Assembly (NCBI RefSeq): GCF_001183545.1
Contig: NZ_KQ236688.1
Coordinates: forward strand, 186,001-250,000
Source of the DNA: Cellvibrio sp. pealriver
GTDB taxonomy: Bacteria > Pseudomonadota > Gammaproteobacteria > Pseudomonadales > Cellvibrionaceae
Direction of reading: 5' to 3'
Length of the DNA stretch: 64,000 nucleotides
The position numbers were made by a program, and so were the translations under genes. Positions 35,621 to 45,275 of this stretch are shown here, one piece after another. The notes beneath the pieces are model-generated. The model ran no database searches. It was not told the DNA's origin and was given only the letters and a program-made list of their open reading frames with translations. Each line of letters starts with the position of its first letter. Position 1 is the stretch's first letter.

Positions 35621-37420
35621 GTGACTGACCTGAGCCATATCCGTAACTTTTCCATCATCGCCCACATTGACCACGGTAAATCCACCATCGCCGACCGCTT
35701 CATCCAGATGTGCGGCGGCCTGAGTGACCGTGAAATGGAGGCGCAAGTCCTTGATTCTATGGATCTGGAACGCGAGCGTGGCATTACCATCAAGGCGCAC
35801 AGCGTAACCTTGCACTACAACGCTCGCGACGGTAAAACCTACCAGCTCAACTTTATTGACACCCCCGGCCATGTGGACTTCACCTACGAGGTGTCCCGCT
35901 CGCTGGCAGCTTGTGAGGGTGCATTGTTGGTGGTAGATGCCGGACAGGGTGTAGAAGCCCAGTCAGTTGCCAACTGTTACACCGCCATCGAACAAGGCCT
36001 GGAAGTGATTCCGGTATTGAACAAGATGGATCTGCCCCAGGCAGAGCCAGACCGCGTGGCGCAGGAAATTGAAGACATTATCGGCATCGATGCTACTGAA
36101 GCCGTACGCTGTTCAGCCAAGTCCGGTATGGGCATGCAAGATGTGCTGGAAGAGCTGGTGCGTTTGGTTCCCCCACCAGTGGGTGATGTTGATGCCCCGC
36201 TACAAGCGCTGATTATCGATTCCTGGTTCGACAACTACCTCGGCGTCGTGTCTTTGGTGCGCGTGAAGCAGGGCACGTTGCGCTTAAAAGACAAGATTAT
36301 TACCAAGACAATCGGCAAAGCACAGATTGTTGATGGTGTAGGTGTATTCAGTCCTAAACCGACCCAATTGAAAGAGCTCAAGGCCGGTGAAGTAGGTTTT
36401 GTCGTTGCCGGTATCAAAGATATTCACGGCGCACCTGTGGGAGATACCATCACCCATGCGCACACACCGGAAGTTGAGGCGCTGGAAGGCTTCCAAAAGA
36501 TCAAGCCGCAAGTGTATGCCGGTATGTTCCCGATCAGCTCCGACGACTTTGAAGATTTCCGCGAAGCCTTGGCTAAATTGACCTTGAACGATGCCTCATT
36601 GTTCTATGAGCCCGAGAGTTCGGATGCATTGGGTTTTGGCTTCCGTGTCGGATTCCTGGGCATGTTGCACATGGAAATCATCCAGGAGCGCTTGGAACGC
36701 GAGTACGATCTCGATCTGATTACCACAGCACCCACAGTAGTGTTTGAAGTAGTGAAACGCGGTGGTGAAGTTATTTATGTTGATAACCCGTCCAAATTGC
36801 CAGATCCGGGTTCCATCGAAGAAATGCGTGAGCCGATCGTGGAGGCGAATATTCTTGTTCCGCAAGAGCATTTGGGGAATGTGATTACGCTGTGTATCGA
36901 AAAACGCGGCGTGCAAAAAGATTTGCAATTTACCGGCTCACAAGTGTCTGTGCGATACGAGCTGCCAATGAATGAAGTGGTGACCGATTTCTTTGATCGC
37001 CTTAAATCCGTAAGCCGTGGTTTTGCATCGCTTGATTATAGCTTTGTGCGTTTTCAGGCGGCGAGTCTGGTGCGTTTGGATGTATTGATTAACAGCGAAA
37101 AAGTAGACGCATTGGCGATTATCGTGCATCGCGACAAAGCCCATGGTATGGGGCGCTCACTCACCGAAAAAATGAAAGAATTAATTCCTCGTCAAATGTA
37201 TGACGTTGCTATTCAAGCCGCAATTGGTGGGCAAATCGTTGCGCGCTCTACTGTAAAAGCCTTGCGGAAGGATGTAACAGCCAAATGTTATGGTGGCGAT
37301 GCAACACGTAAGAAAAAGCTGTTGGAAAAGCAAAAAGCAGGTAAAAAACGCATGAAGCAAGTGGGTAGTGTTGAAATCCCTCAGGCTGCTTTCTTTGCTG
37401 TATTGAAAATTGATAGTTAG
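35621..37420 (+). CDS. lepA: elongation factor 4 (LepA)
   Basis: Ribosome-bound GTPase that back-translocates or assists initiation. G-domain motifs are intact: AHIDHGKST (P-loop), DTPGHVDF and NKMDLPQ. EF-G-like domains and the LepA-specific C-terminal domain ([15 protein letters not shown]) follow. The GTG at 35621 gives 599 residues, the same as E. coli LepA; the ATG at 35549 would add 24 atypical residues and lies upstream of the predicted transcription start. First gene of lepA-lepB-DUF4845-rnc-era-recO. Confidence 0.96.
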   Translation: MTDLSHIRNFSIIAHIDHGKSTIADRFIQMCGGLSDREMEAQVLDSMDLERERGITIKAHSVTLHYNARDGKTYQLNFIDTPGHVDFTYEVSRSLAACEGALLVVDAGQGVEAQSVANCYTAIEQGLEVIPVLNKMDLPQAEPDRVAQEIEDIIGIDATEAVRCSAKSGMGMQDVLEELVRLVPPPVGDVDAPLQALIIDSWFDNYLGVVSLVRVKQGTLRLKDKIITKTIGKAQIVDGVGVFSPKPTQLKELKAGEVGFVVAGIKDIHGAPVGDTITHAHTPEVEALEGFQKIKPQVYAGMFPISSDDFEDFREALAKLTLNDASLFYEPESSDALGFGFRVGFLGMLHMEIIQERLEREYDLDLITTAPTVVFEVVKRGGEVIYVDNPSKLPDPGSIEEMREPIVEANILVPQEHLGNVITLCIEKRGVQKDLQFTGSQVSVRYELPMNEVVTDFFDRLKSVSRGFASLDYSFVRFQAASLVRLDVLINSEKVDALAIIVHRDKAHGMGRSLTEKMKELIPRQMYDVAIQAAIGGQIVARSTVKALRKDVTAKCYGGDATRKKKLLEKQKAGKKRMKQVGSVEIPQAAFFAVLKIDS

Positions 37421-37505
37421 TGTTTCTGGTGAAACATTATTGATATTGTTTTTGCCAAGTACACTCTTTTGCAACCACTCTCTTTGCAACCACTAAGGAA
37501 CCTTG

Positions 37506-38354
37506 ATGAGCAGCATTAATCTTCCCTTGATCCTCACGCTGGCAGTATTGGTTACTGGTCTGGTGTGGTTGTTTGACGCATTGGTGTTATCCCGTCCCCG
37601 CAAGGAAAAAGTTGCCGCTGTTGAAAAACAATTCAGCGGAATGGAGTTGCAATCCGAGCAGCAAAAAAATGCTTACGAAGAAGCTAAATCGGTTGCTGCA
37701 AAAGAACCGCTGTTAGTGGAGTATTCCAAGTCCTTCTTCCCTGTTTTGTTTATTGTGTTTTTTCTGCGCTCGTTTTTGGTTGAGCCATTCCAAATTCCTT
37801 CGGGCTCAATGATTCCAACGTTGGAGGTGGGCGATTTTATTCTGGTGAATAAATTTGCCTACGGTGTACGCGCACCGGTATTGAATAAAGAGATTATCCC
37901 AATCGGTAAGCCTCAACGTGGCGATGTCATGGTGTTTTTCCCGCCGCATGCCCCGGAGACTTATTACATCAAGCGCGTTATTGGTGTGCCGGGTGATCAT
38001 ATTTCCTATAACAATCATGTGCTGACCTTAAACGGCAAGGTTATTGAGGAAAAACTGGTGGCAGAGTTGCCCGCTGGTGCGCCTGTATTGCGTATGGTGA
38101 CGGAAACAATTGACGACAAAGAGTTCACCACCTATAAACATTTGAATCCGAGCCGGTTAAGTATCCAGGGATCATGGGTTGTGCCTGAAGGCCATTATTT
38201 CATGATGGGCGATAATCGCGATAACAGCCTGGATAGCCGCGAATGGGGCATGGTTTCTGAAGATGCTATCGTTGGCAAAGCATTTGCCGTGTGGATGCAT
38301 TGGGAAAAATTCCTGAGCCTCCCGTCTTTTGATCATGTCGGTGTTATTAAATAA
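37506..38354 (+). CDS. lepB: signal peptidase I
   Basis: Membrane protease that removes signal peptides from exported proteins. Two N-terminal helices (about 3-25 and 77-93) precede the catalytic domain, which has the Ser in PSGSMIPTL, the Lys in YYIKRVIGVPGD and the box MGDNRDNSLDSREWG. ATG at 37506 is chosen over TTG at 37503; AAGGA lies six bases upstream. 282 residues. Confidence 0.96.
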   Translation: MSSINLPLILTLAVLVTGLVWLFDALVLSRPRKEKVAAVEKQFSGMELQSEQQKNAYEEAKSVAAKEPLLVEYSKSFFPVLFIVFFLRSFLVEPFQIPSGSMIPTLEVGDFILVNKFAYGVRAPVLNKEIIPIGKPQRGDVMVFFPPHAPETYYIKRVIGVPGDHISYNNHVLTLNGKVIEEKLVAELPAGAPVLRMVTETIDDKEFTTYKHLNPSRLSIQGSWVVPEGHYFMMGDNRDNSLDSREWGMVSEDAIVGKAFAVWMHWEKFLSLPSFDHVGVIK

Positions 38355-38422
38355 GTGTTGTTGTTATAAATATCAGTATTGACTAGTGATTCAGATATTT
38401 ACTTCATCCGGAGCCAATTCCA

Positions 38423-38860
38423 ATGGGAACAATGCATACTACTAAACTGATCAAGCACCAACGCGGGTTGGGAATGATGCAATGGGCTCTGGTCATTGCT
38501 ATCGCCGGCTTTTTCCTGCTATTTGCATTTAAAGTGGTTCCTCTTTATGCAGAAAACCGCTACGTGGAAGCAGCATTACGCTCATTGGAAAGCGGTGGTG
38601 AAAGAGTTGAGCAAATGACCGATGCTGAAATTCAGAAGAAACTGACCAACTTTTACATGATTAACAATGTACGCAGTGAAGGCCCTACTAAAAATATCAA
38701 AATCCTGCGCGAGAGTGAAAAAGTGTTGGTGACTGTGGATTATGAAACCCGTGCGCCATTGTTTTATAACATCGATGTTATTCTGACATTTCAAAACCAT
38801 CTCGACAGTAGTCGTCCCGGGCAATGCTGCCGTCCATTTGTTCCTCTTACTGCCAAGTAA
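38423..38860 (+). CDS. DUF4845 membrane protein
   Basis: Small single-pass inner-membrane protein found between lepB and rnc in many gammaproteobacteria; role unknown. The 145-residue protein begins with HQRGLGMMQWALVIAIAGFFLLF, a pilin-like or anchor helix, followed by a soluble domain with the DUF4845 pattern (VVPLYAENRYVEAAL, NVDYETR-like strand). Starting at 38423 or 38432 are both possible. Confidence 0.88.
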   Translation: MGTMHTTKLIKHQRGLGMMQWALVIAIAGFFLLFAFKVVPLYAENRYVEAALRSLESGGERVEQMTDAEIQKKLTNFYMINNVRSEGPTKNIKILRESEKVLVTVDYETRAPLFYNIDVILTFQNHLDSSRPGQCCRPFVPLTAK

Positions 38861-38863
38861 TTT

Positions 38864-39544
38864 GTGTTGACTCTTAAGTACCAACGCCTTGAGCAACGCC
38901 TTGGCTATCACTTTCAGGATAAGCGCCAGCTGCAGCTGGCGCTGACTCACCGTAGCCATGGCGCCACCAACAATGAGCGCCTTGAATTTCTGGGCGATTC
39001 GATCCTGAATTTTATTGTCGGCGAAGATTTGTTTACGCGCTTTCCTGAGGCGAGGGAAGGTCAATTAAGCCGTTTAAGATCCCAGCTCGTAAAAGGTGAA
39101 ACCTTGGCCGAGATCGCACGTGAGTTTGAATTGGGTGAGTGCCTGATTTTAGGTGAAGGCGAATTGAAGTCTGGTGGCCAGCAGCGCGACTCTATCCTGG
39201 CGGATAGTGTAGAGGCGATTATCGGTGCAATTTATGTCGAGCGAGGGCTTGATGTATGTCGTGAGCGAGTGCTGGTATGGTTTGCAGAGCGGCTTAATAA
39301 GCTGTCATTGAATACCAGTGCCAAAGACTCAAAATCCCGATTGCAAGAATATTTGCAAGCACAGCGTCAACCATTACCTGAATATGTAGTTGTGCAGGTT
39401 GGCGGAGAAGGGCATGCGCAAATATTTACGATTGAATGTCGCGTTGTATTGTCCAAGCAGCCCACTCAGGCGACAGCATCCAATCGTCGCGAGGCAGAAA
39501 AGCAAGCGGCTACATTGATGTTGACACAGCTGAACATTGATTGA
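38864..39544 (+). CDS. rnc: ribonuclease III
   Basis: Double-strand-specific endoribonuclease that processes rRNA precursors and many mRNAs. It has the catalytic signature NERLEFLGDSIL (about 43-54), the second catalytic region DSVEAIIGAIYVERG, and a C-terminal dsRBD (about 155-226). The start is GTG at 38864, three bases after the DUF4845 stop. 226 residues matches E. coli. Confidence 0.97.
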   Translation: MLTLKYQRLEQRLGYHFQDKRQLQLALTHRSHGATNNERLEFLGDSILNFIVGEDLFTRFPEAREGQLSRLRSQLVKGETLAEIAREFELGECLILGEGELKSGGQQRDSILADSVEAIIGAIYVERGLDVCRERVLVWFAERLNKLSLNTSAKDSKSRLQEYLQAQRQPLPEYVVVQVGGEGHAQIFTIECRVVLSKQPTQATASNRREAEKQAATLMLTQLNID

Positions 39545-39614
39545 TCCAAATTTTCGCTCCGTTTTTTGATTTTCCATACCGACTTTTAATAGTCCACTTC
39601 CATTGAATACAGTT

Positions 39615-40541
39615 ATGACATTTGATTCAGAAACACATCAGTCTGGTACCGGTGACAGCCGCTGTGGCTATGTTGCAATTGTTGGTCGCCCAAACGTGGG
39701 TAAATCGACGTTGCTCAATCACCTGCTGGGCCAAAAAATCAGTATCACTTCACGCAAGCCGCAAACAACGCGCAATGCGGTTGTAGGCATTAAAACGGAA
39801 GGTGATGTACAGATTATTTTTGTTGATACTCCTGGAATGCATTTGGGCCAACAAAAAGCAATTAATCGCTACATGAACCGTGCAGCGACCTCAGCCATGA
39901 AAGATGTTGATGTGGTGGTGTTCGTTGTTGATCGCTTTATTTGGACTGAAGAAGATGAGGCAGTGGCTGAGAAGTTGCAGCACGTTAGATGTCCCGTCAT
40001 TTTGGCGGTTAATAAAGTCGATCAAATTGAAGATAAAGAAACATTATTGCCGCACTTGCAACACTTGGCAGAAAAATTAAATGTGGCAGAAATAGTGCCA
40101 ATATCAGCCTTGCGTAACAGTAATTTGGAGCGTTTGGAGCAGCTGATTATTGAGCGGTTGCCAGAGGGTATACATATGTACCCCGAAGATCAGATTACTG
40201 ATCGTAGCTCACGTTTTATGGCTGCTGAAATTGTCCGCGAAAAGATTACCCGTCAGTTAGGTGATGAATTACCTTATGAGATGGCGGTGGAAATTGAAGA
40301 GTTCACGCAGGAAGGGTACTTGTTGAATATTTCGGCATTGATTCTGGTGGAGCGTGATGGTCAGAAAAAAATATTAATTGGTGATAAAGGTGCGCGAATA
40401 AAATTAATAGGGACAGAGGCGCGCATTGATATGGAAAAATTATTTGATAACAAAGTAATGCTAAAACTGTGGGTAAAAGTAAAATCGGGCTGGTCAGACG
40501 ATGAGCGCGCTTTACGCAGTCTTGGCTACAACGATTTTTAA
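39615..40541 (+). CDS. era: GTPase Era
   Basis: 16S rRNA-binding GTPase for 30S subunit assembly. [20 protein letters not shown] and NKVDQI mark the G domain, and the C-terminal KH domain contains [14 protein letters not shown]. Start ATG at 39615 (MTFDSE) is preferred to TTG at 39603. Ends 12 bp before recO. Confidence 0.97.
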   Translation: MTFDSETHQSGTGDSRCGYVAIVGRPNVGKSTLLNHLLGQKISITSRKPQTTRNAVVGIKTEGDVQIIFVDTPGMHLGQQKAINRYMNRAATSAMKDVDVVVFVVDRFIWTEEDEAVAEKLQHVRCPVILAVNKVDQIEDKETLLPHLQHLAEKLNVAEIVPISALRNSNLERLEQLIIERLPEGIHMYPEDQITDRSSRFMAAEIVREKITRQLGDELPYEMAVEIEEFTQEGYLLNISALILVERDGQKKILIGDKGARIKLIGTEARIDMEKLFDNKVMLKLWVKVKSGWSDDERALRSLGYNDF

Positions 40542-40553
40542 ACCCCACACATC

Positions 40554-41267
40554 ATGCGCGTCGATTTGCAGCCAGCTTATATTTTGCACACGCGCCCCTA
40601 CCGCGATACCAGTTTACTGATTGATTTTCTTACGCCTGACTATGGCCGTGTGACCGCTGTGGCGCGCGGAGTGCGTAAGAATAAAACACCGAAACGGCAA
40701 TTATTAAATCCTTTCAGTCGTCTGTTAGTTTGTTGGCAAGGAAAGACGGACATGAAATTGCTTACCAGTTTTGAATCCGATAATCATTTTTTGTCGTTGA
40801 CAGCCAACCACCTTTACTCCGGGTTTTATCTAAATGAATTGTTGGTGCGTTTGTTGCCGGAAATGGACCGACATAACGGATTGTATTTTGCGTATGAACA
40901 CAGTCTGGTTGCATTGCAGCAGCAACATGACATTGAGCCATTGTTACGTGAGTTTGAGTTTCGTTTATTAGCTGAATTAGGTTACGCAATCGATTTTACG
41001 CAAGACGTGCGCAACGATTGTGAAATCCAGCCACAAGGGTGGTATGAGTGTCATATACAGGAAGGATTTTTTAGTGCTGCTCCGGATATTCCTGAACAGT
41101 TTTTGCTGAAGGGAGAATGGTTGCTTGCAATTGCTGCAGGGGATTATTCTGATCCGGCAACGCGTCTTGCTGCTAAACAATTAGCGCGCCGGATGTTAAA
41201 ACCATTGTTGGGTAGCCGCCCGCTCAATAGCCGTGAATTATTTGTTCAAGCCAAAGCGCAAGACTAG
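40554..41267 (+). CDS. recO: DNA repair protein RecO
   Basis: Loads RecA with RecR during gap repair. Features are the N-terminal OB fold (ILHTRPYRDTSLLIDFLTPDYGRVTAVARGVR) and a helical C-terminal part. The Cys zinc site seen in some RecO proteins is incomplete here. 237 residues. The gene ends 19 bp from the convergent barA. Confidence 0.93.
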   Translation: MRVDLQPAYILHTRPYRDTSLLIDFLTPDYGRVTAVARGVRKNKTPKRQLLNPFSRLLVCWQGKTDMKLLTSFESDNHFLSLTANHLYSGFYLNELLVRLLPEMDRHNGLYFAYEHSLVALQQQHDIEPLLREFEFRLLAELGYAIDFTQDVRNDCEIQPQGWYECHIQEGFFSAAPDIPEQFLLKGEWLLAIAAGDYSDPATRLAAKQLARRMLKPLLGSRPLNSRELFVQAKAQD

Positions 41268-41285
41268 GCCAAAGCGCAAGCCTCA

Positions 41286-44084
41286 TTAGGCTTCGCTAGT
41301 TTCCAGCCCAAATAATGCATCAATATTTTTATTGCGCCCCCAGTTAATCAAATCATCCAAAGCATGATTAAGTGCGGGTATCGCATCGCGTGCTTGTTCG
41401 TGTTGTTTGCTTTGGAATAATTTGTCCAGCAAGCCGCTGATGTGTTTTAAGCGGGGTACACCACAATAGCAACTACTGCCATAAAGCTTATGAATCAGCT
41501 CGCTCAACTCGTTAAAGTTTCCATCTTGCAATGCCAGATTAATTAACTGCTTTTCCTCTTCCAATCCAGCCAAAAGCATACGGAGCATATCGCGCGCCAA
41601 TGCAGGTTTATTGTTCGCAAGCTTCAAACACAGTTGAATATCGACCGAACCGGTGAGGTCTTCTGTTGGTAAAAGCTCGCGCAGTGGATGTTGTGGTTTT
41701 TCATCGGCTTGGATAACGACTTCTTTTTTTCCAGACAAACTTGCCCAGCGGTTAATGATGTGTGCAAGTTGGGTTTCGTTAACGGGTTTGCTAATACAGT
41801 CGTCCATACCAGCAATCAGTAGCTCGGCTTTTTGCTCGGTGATGGTGTGCGCTGTCAGTGCAATTATCGGTGTGCGGCGCTTGCCTTGTTCTTGCGCGCG
41901 GATGTGGCGCGTTGCCTCCATGCCATCCATGCCGGGCATTTGGATATCCATAAACACAACATCAAATTCCTGATTGCTGCAGGCTTCAATTGCCTGTTTC
42001 CCATTGCTAGCTTGCACAACCTGGGTATTGAGACCGCGCAACAATTCCGAGGCGAGTTGTAAGTTGGCAGGGTTGTCATCAACCAGTAAAACAGAAACGC
42101 TGGGGCGTAGTGCTTCTTCGTCTTGTTCGCGCATATCTTTGATATGCAAATCCAATTGTCTGCCCAGGGTTTGTAAAAGCGCATCGTAGGCGATGGGTTT
42201 ATTGATAAACAAAACCTGCGAGCGTTCCGAGTGAGCGCGGAATAAACGTTGATGTGCGGGCGTACAGCAGGCGATCAACGTACAATTAAACTCAGCGTTT
42301 AATTGTTCGGCAAGATTGTTGAGCAATACCGGTGGAATTTTTCGCTCATTGGGTGCAATGTCCAAAATGAGCAAATCAAAGTTATTATTTTCATTGCGTG
42401 CATTGCGCAAAATTGGAAAACAATCATGAATAGCCGGAATGCTTTGGGTGTTGCCTTTCCATTCATGCAATAGATTATCGATTTGTTTTAGTGAAGCTGT
42501 ATTTTCGCCGCACAACAAAATGCGATAGTCTTCCAGGTTGGCAAGTTGGCTGGTGGAGGGCTGGCGTTTGTCGATTCCCAAACGTGCAGTAAACCAGAAT
42601 GTCGAGCCTTTATCCGGTTCACTGACAACACCGATTTCACCGTGCATACGCTCAACCAATCCTTTGCAAATGGCTAACCCCAAGCCTGTTCCTTCGTGTT
42701 CGCGTGTATTGGATGAATCAGCTTGGTTAAAAGGGCTGAACAATTGTTCCTGCTCTTCGCGGGTGAGTCCTATACCTTCATCGCTAACACACACCTTTAA
42801 TGTAATTTGTGTTTCCTGCTGCTGAAGTACACTCACATCAATTACTACATTACCTGCGTTGCTGTATTTGATTGCATTACTCACCAGGTTGGACAGCACC
42901 TGTTTAAAGCGCAGCGCATCGCCCAATAAATTTTTGGGAATGCCTGGCTCGACATAATTAATAAGCTCCAAATGTTTTTCATGTGCATCGGGTGCCAGTA
43001 TGTGGAGTACTTCGTCAATGCAGCTGCGTACAGGCAGCGGTGCATAGTCCAGTGTTAATTTGCCTGATTCAATTTTGGAAAAGTCGAGAATACCGTTGAT
43101 AACGGTTAGCAGGTTTTGCGCAGAGTCGCGGATAGTTTCTAAATATTCACGCTGCTGTTCATTGAGTTCGGTTTTTAAGGCGAGGTTGATAAAGCCCAAT
43201 ATGCCGTTAAGTGGTGTGCGAATTTCATGGCTGGTATTGGCAAGAAATTCTGATTTTACACGGCTCGCTTCCAAGGCTTCTTTGCGTGCTAAATCCAGTT
43301 CTACGTTTTGGATTTCAATGGTTTCCAGAGTTTCGCGCAAATCTTCAATGGCGTGGTCGATATGCGATTGCATATCGGCTTGCGCGGCTTCCATGTAATC
43401 TGCCATGGTGTTGATGGATTCGGCAAGGCCAAAAAATTCACTGGAATTTTGTTGTTCAACCCGCTCATTTAACCGGCCACGAGCCAGCGCATGTACAACA
43501 TTTTTAATATGTTCCAGCGGATCAGTAATTCGGTAGTAAAGTGCAATCGCAAAGTAAGCGCCGATGATCAAACATAAGAACGTCAATGCAATGGTCAGCA
43601 CTACTGCTTCATAGCGCACCACAGCATAAGGCGCAGCCATCAATTCAATTTCTAACCAGCCAATCGGTTGTTTATTGTCGAGATTCACTAATGGGTTGGA
43701 GAAGCGCAGGGTGCGATAGGTTTTCCGCTCCAGCGGCTGGTGCATGTCAGGCTCACGTTTATCTTCTGTTTCCATAAACTGTGGGCCACTGTGGAAGTGT
43801 TTGTCATGATCTGCGTAATACGCATGGATTGCACGTATATAAGGTTCTTCCAGGGATGCATCGAGGATGTGTTGTACCAGTTCGGTATTACCATCGATAA
43901 GTGGTTTATGTAAAAGATGTGCAGTTTTTTGTGCAAGCACACTACCGCGCAAATCGATAAATTTATTGATTTGTGAAATACATAAATAGGTAAGGCTTAT
44001 CGCAATCAGAATAATCATGCTGATGGAGGGGATAAAAATCAGACGCCAGACATCGGATTTAATACTGCTGCGTTTATTGTTCAT
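41286..44084 (-). CDS. barA: hybrid sensor histidine kinase BarA/GacS
   Basis: Tripartite sensor kinase of the BarA/UvrY (GacS/GacA) system that controls csr-type small RNAs. 932 residues: two N-terminal membrane helices around a periplasmic sensor (about 15-175), HAMP, HisKA with SHEIRTPLNGILGF, HATPase (GTGLGLAICKGL), a degenerate first receiver (about 525-650, acidic pocket reduced to ILLCGEN), an intact second receiver (VLLVDDNPANLQL, VVFMDIQMPGMDG), and a C-terminal Hpt (ELIHKLYGSSCYCGV). The start at 44084 (MNNKRSSIK) fits; the frame runs open for about 120 codons upstream but overlaps cysM. Confidence 0.95.
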   Translation of the reverse strand: MNNKRSSIKSDVWRLIFIPSISMIILIAISLTYLCISQINKFIDLRGSVLAQKTAHLLHKPLIDGNTELVQHILDASLEEPYIRAIHAYYADHDKHFHSGPQFMETEDKREPDMHQPLERKTYRTLRFSNPLVNLDNKQPIGWLEIELMAAPYAVVRYEAVVLTIALTFLCLIIGAYFAIALYYRITDPLEHIKNVVHALARGRLNERVEQQNSSEFFGLAESINTMADYMEAAQADMQSHIDHAIEDLRETLETIEIQNVELDLARKEALEASRVKSEFLANTSHEIRTPLNGILGFINLALKTELNEQQREYLETIRDSAQNLLTVINGILDFSKIESGKLTLDYAPLPVRSCIDEVLHILAPDAHEKHLELINYVEPGIPKNLLGDALRFKQVLSNLVSNAIKYSNAGNVVIDVSVLQQQETQITLKVCVSDEGIGLTREEQEQLFSPFNQADSSNTREHEGTGLGLAICKGLVERMHGEIGVVSEPDKGSTFWFTARLGIDKRQPSTSQLANLEDYRILLCGENTASLKQIDNLLHEWKGNTQSIPAIHDCFPILRNARNENNNFDLLILDIAPNERKIPPVLLNNLAEQLNAEFNCTLIACCTPAHQRLFRAHSERSQVLFINKPIAYDALLQTLGRQLDLHIKDMREQDEEALRPSVSVLLVDDNPANLQLASELLRGLNTQVVQASNGKQAIEACSNQEFDVVFMDIQMPGMDGMEATRHIRAQEQGKRRTPIIALTAHTITEQKAELLIAGMDDCISKPVNETQLAHIINRWASLSGKKEVVIQADEKPQHPLRELLPTEDLTGSVDIQLCLKLANNKPALARDMLRMLLAGLEEEKQLINLALQDGNFNELSELIHKLYGSSCYCGVPRLKHISGLLDKLFQSKQHEQARDAIPALNHALDDLINWGRNKNIDALFGLETSEA

Positions 44085-44223
44085 AGGCGATGGTCTTTTA
44101 TAAGTAGGGATTTCTGCTGTGCATATGCCCTTGGGTGTTCGCAGTGTCGGAGATCGCAGGTAGAATAGCCGCCTCACGCGCGCCAGTGCAACCGTCGAGC
44201 ATATCTGTAAACCTGAGGTCATT

Positions 44224-45111
44224 ATGGATTTTCCCACTATCGAAGCTTTTGTTGGCAATACCCCTCTGGTGCGTTTGCAGCGCTTGTCTGGTGAGACCAG
44301 CAATGTTGTGTTGGTAAAGTTGGAAGGAAATAATCCGGCGGGTTCGGTTAAAGATCGCCCGGCGCTGTCGATGATCAGCCGCGCTGAACTGCGAGGCGAT
44401 ATCAAACCCGGTGATACGCTCATTGAAGCAACCAGCGGCAACACCGGCATTGCATTGGCGATGGTGGCGGCTATTAAAGGTTACCGCATGATTCTAATCA
44501 TGCCCGATAACTCAACTGCTGAGCGCAAAGCGTCAATGGCTGCTTATGGTGCTGAGCTGATTTTGGTGAGTAAAGAAGCGGGCATGGAAGGCGCGCGCGA
44601 TCTCGCACTCAAGATGCAGGCCGAAGGCAAAGGGAAAGTGCTCGACCAATTTGGTAATGCCGATAATCCACTCGCACATTACTCCAGCACCGGCCCTGAA
44701 ATTTGGCAGCAAACCGGTGGCTCGGTTACCCATTTTGTCAGCTCAATGGGAACGACCGGCACCATCATGGGCACTTCGCGCTTTTTGAAAGAGAAAAACC
44801 CGCACATTCAAATTATTGGATTGCAACCTGCAGAAGGTGCGCAAATTCCTGGTATCCGCCGCTGGCCTGAAGCTTATTTGCCTAAAATATACGAGCGTGA
44901 TCGCGTAGACGGAATTGTCAGTATGCCGCAGGCATTGGCTGAACAGACCATGCGTGAGCTTGCGCGCAAAGAGGGAATTTTTTGCGGAGTATCTTCCGGC
45001 GGTGCTGTTGCTGCGGCGCTGGAGTTGAGCCAGCAAGTTGAGCATGCGGTGATAGTGGCGATTATCTGTGACCGGGGTGATCGTTACTTGTCGTCAGGGC
45101 TGTTTAATTAG
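44224..45111 (+). CDS. cysM: cysteine synthase B (O-acetylserine sulfhydrylase B)
   Basis: PLP enzyme making cysteine from O-acetylserine and sulfide or thiosulfate. The PLP lysine is in NPAGSVKDRPAL, the phosphate loop in ATSGNTGIAL, and SSGGAVAAAL lies at the C-terminus. 295 residues, shorter than CysK and typical of CysM. In Pseudomonas-like genomes it is followed by rlmD, relA and mazG; here a CotH-like gene intervenes. Confidence 0.95.
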   Translation: MDFPTIEAFVGNTPLVRLQRLSGETSNVVLVKLEGNNPAGSVKDRPALSMISRAELRGDIKPGDTLIEATSGNTGIALAMVAAIKGYRMILIMPDNSTAERKASMAAYGAELILVSKEAGMEGARDLALKMQAEGKGKVLDQFGNADNPLAHYSSTGPEIWQQTGGSVTHFVSSMGTTGTIMGTSRFLKEKNPHIQIIGLQPAEGAQIPGIRRWPEAYLPKIYERDRVDGIVSMPQALAEQTMRELARKEGIFCGVSSGGAVAAALELSQQVEHAVIVAIICDRGDRYLSSGLFN

Positions 45112-45174
45112 TTTCGTTATCATCCATTAACGATATTCTGTTTAATAAATTGCCTTCCGTTTTTATTGTTTTTA

Positions 45175-45194
45175 ATAAAGCCAATTGGCTTTAT
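45175..45194. repeat. 20-bp perfect palindrome between cysM and CotH gene
   Basis: ATAAAGCCAATTGGCTTTAT is self-complementary over all 20 bases. As RNA it gives a short AAAGCC / GGCTTT hairpin followed by a T/G-rich stretch, so it could be the cysM terminator. As DNA it is a candidate operator 80 bp before the CotH-like gene. Confidence 0.7.
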
Positions 45195-45275
45195 GTGTTT
45201 GTCATTGTGTTGCAAAAATCCAACCGGCAAGTTCTCAATATGTTTTATTTACAATAACAAATCAGGATGTTTTGT

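Noticed and set aside
44085..44450. N-terminal extension of BarA of about 120 codons
   Set aside because: It overlaps the cysM 5' end and its promoter on the other strand, lacks family similarity, and the ATG at 44084 begins a normal membrane anchor.
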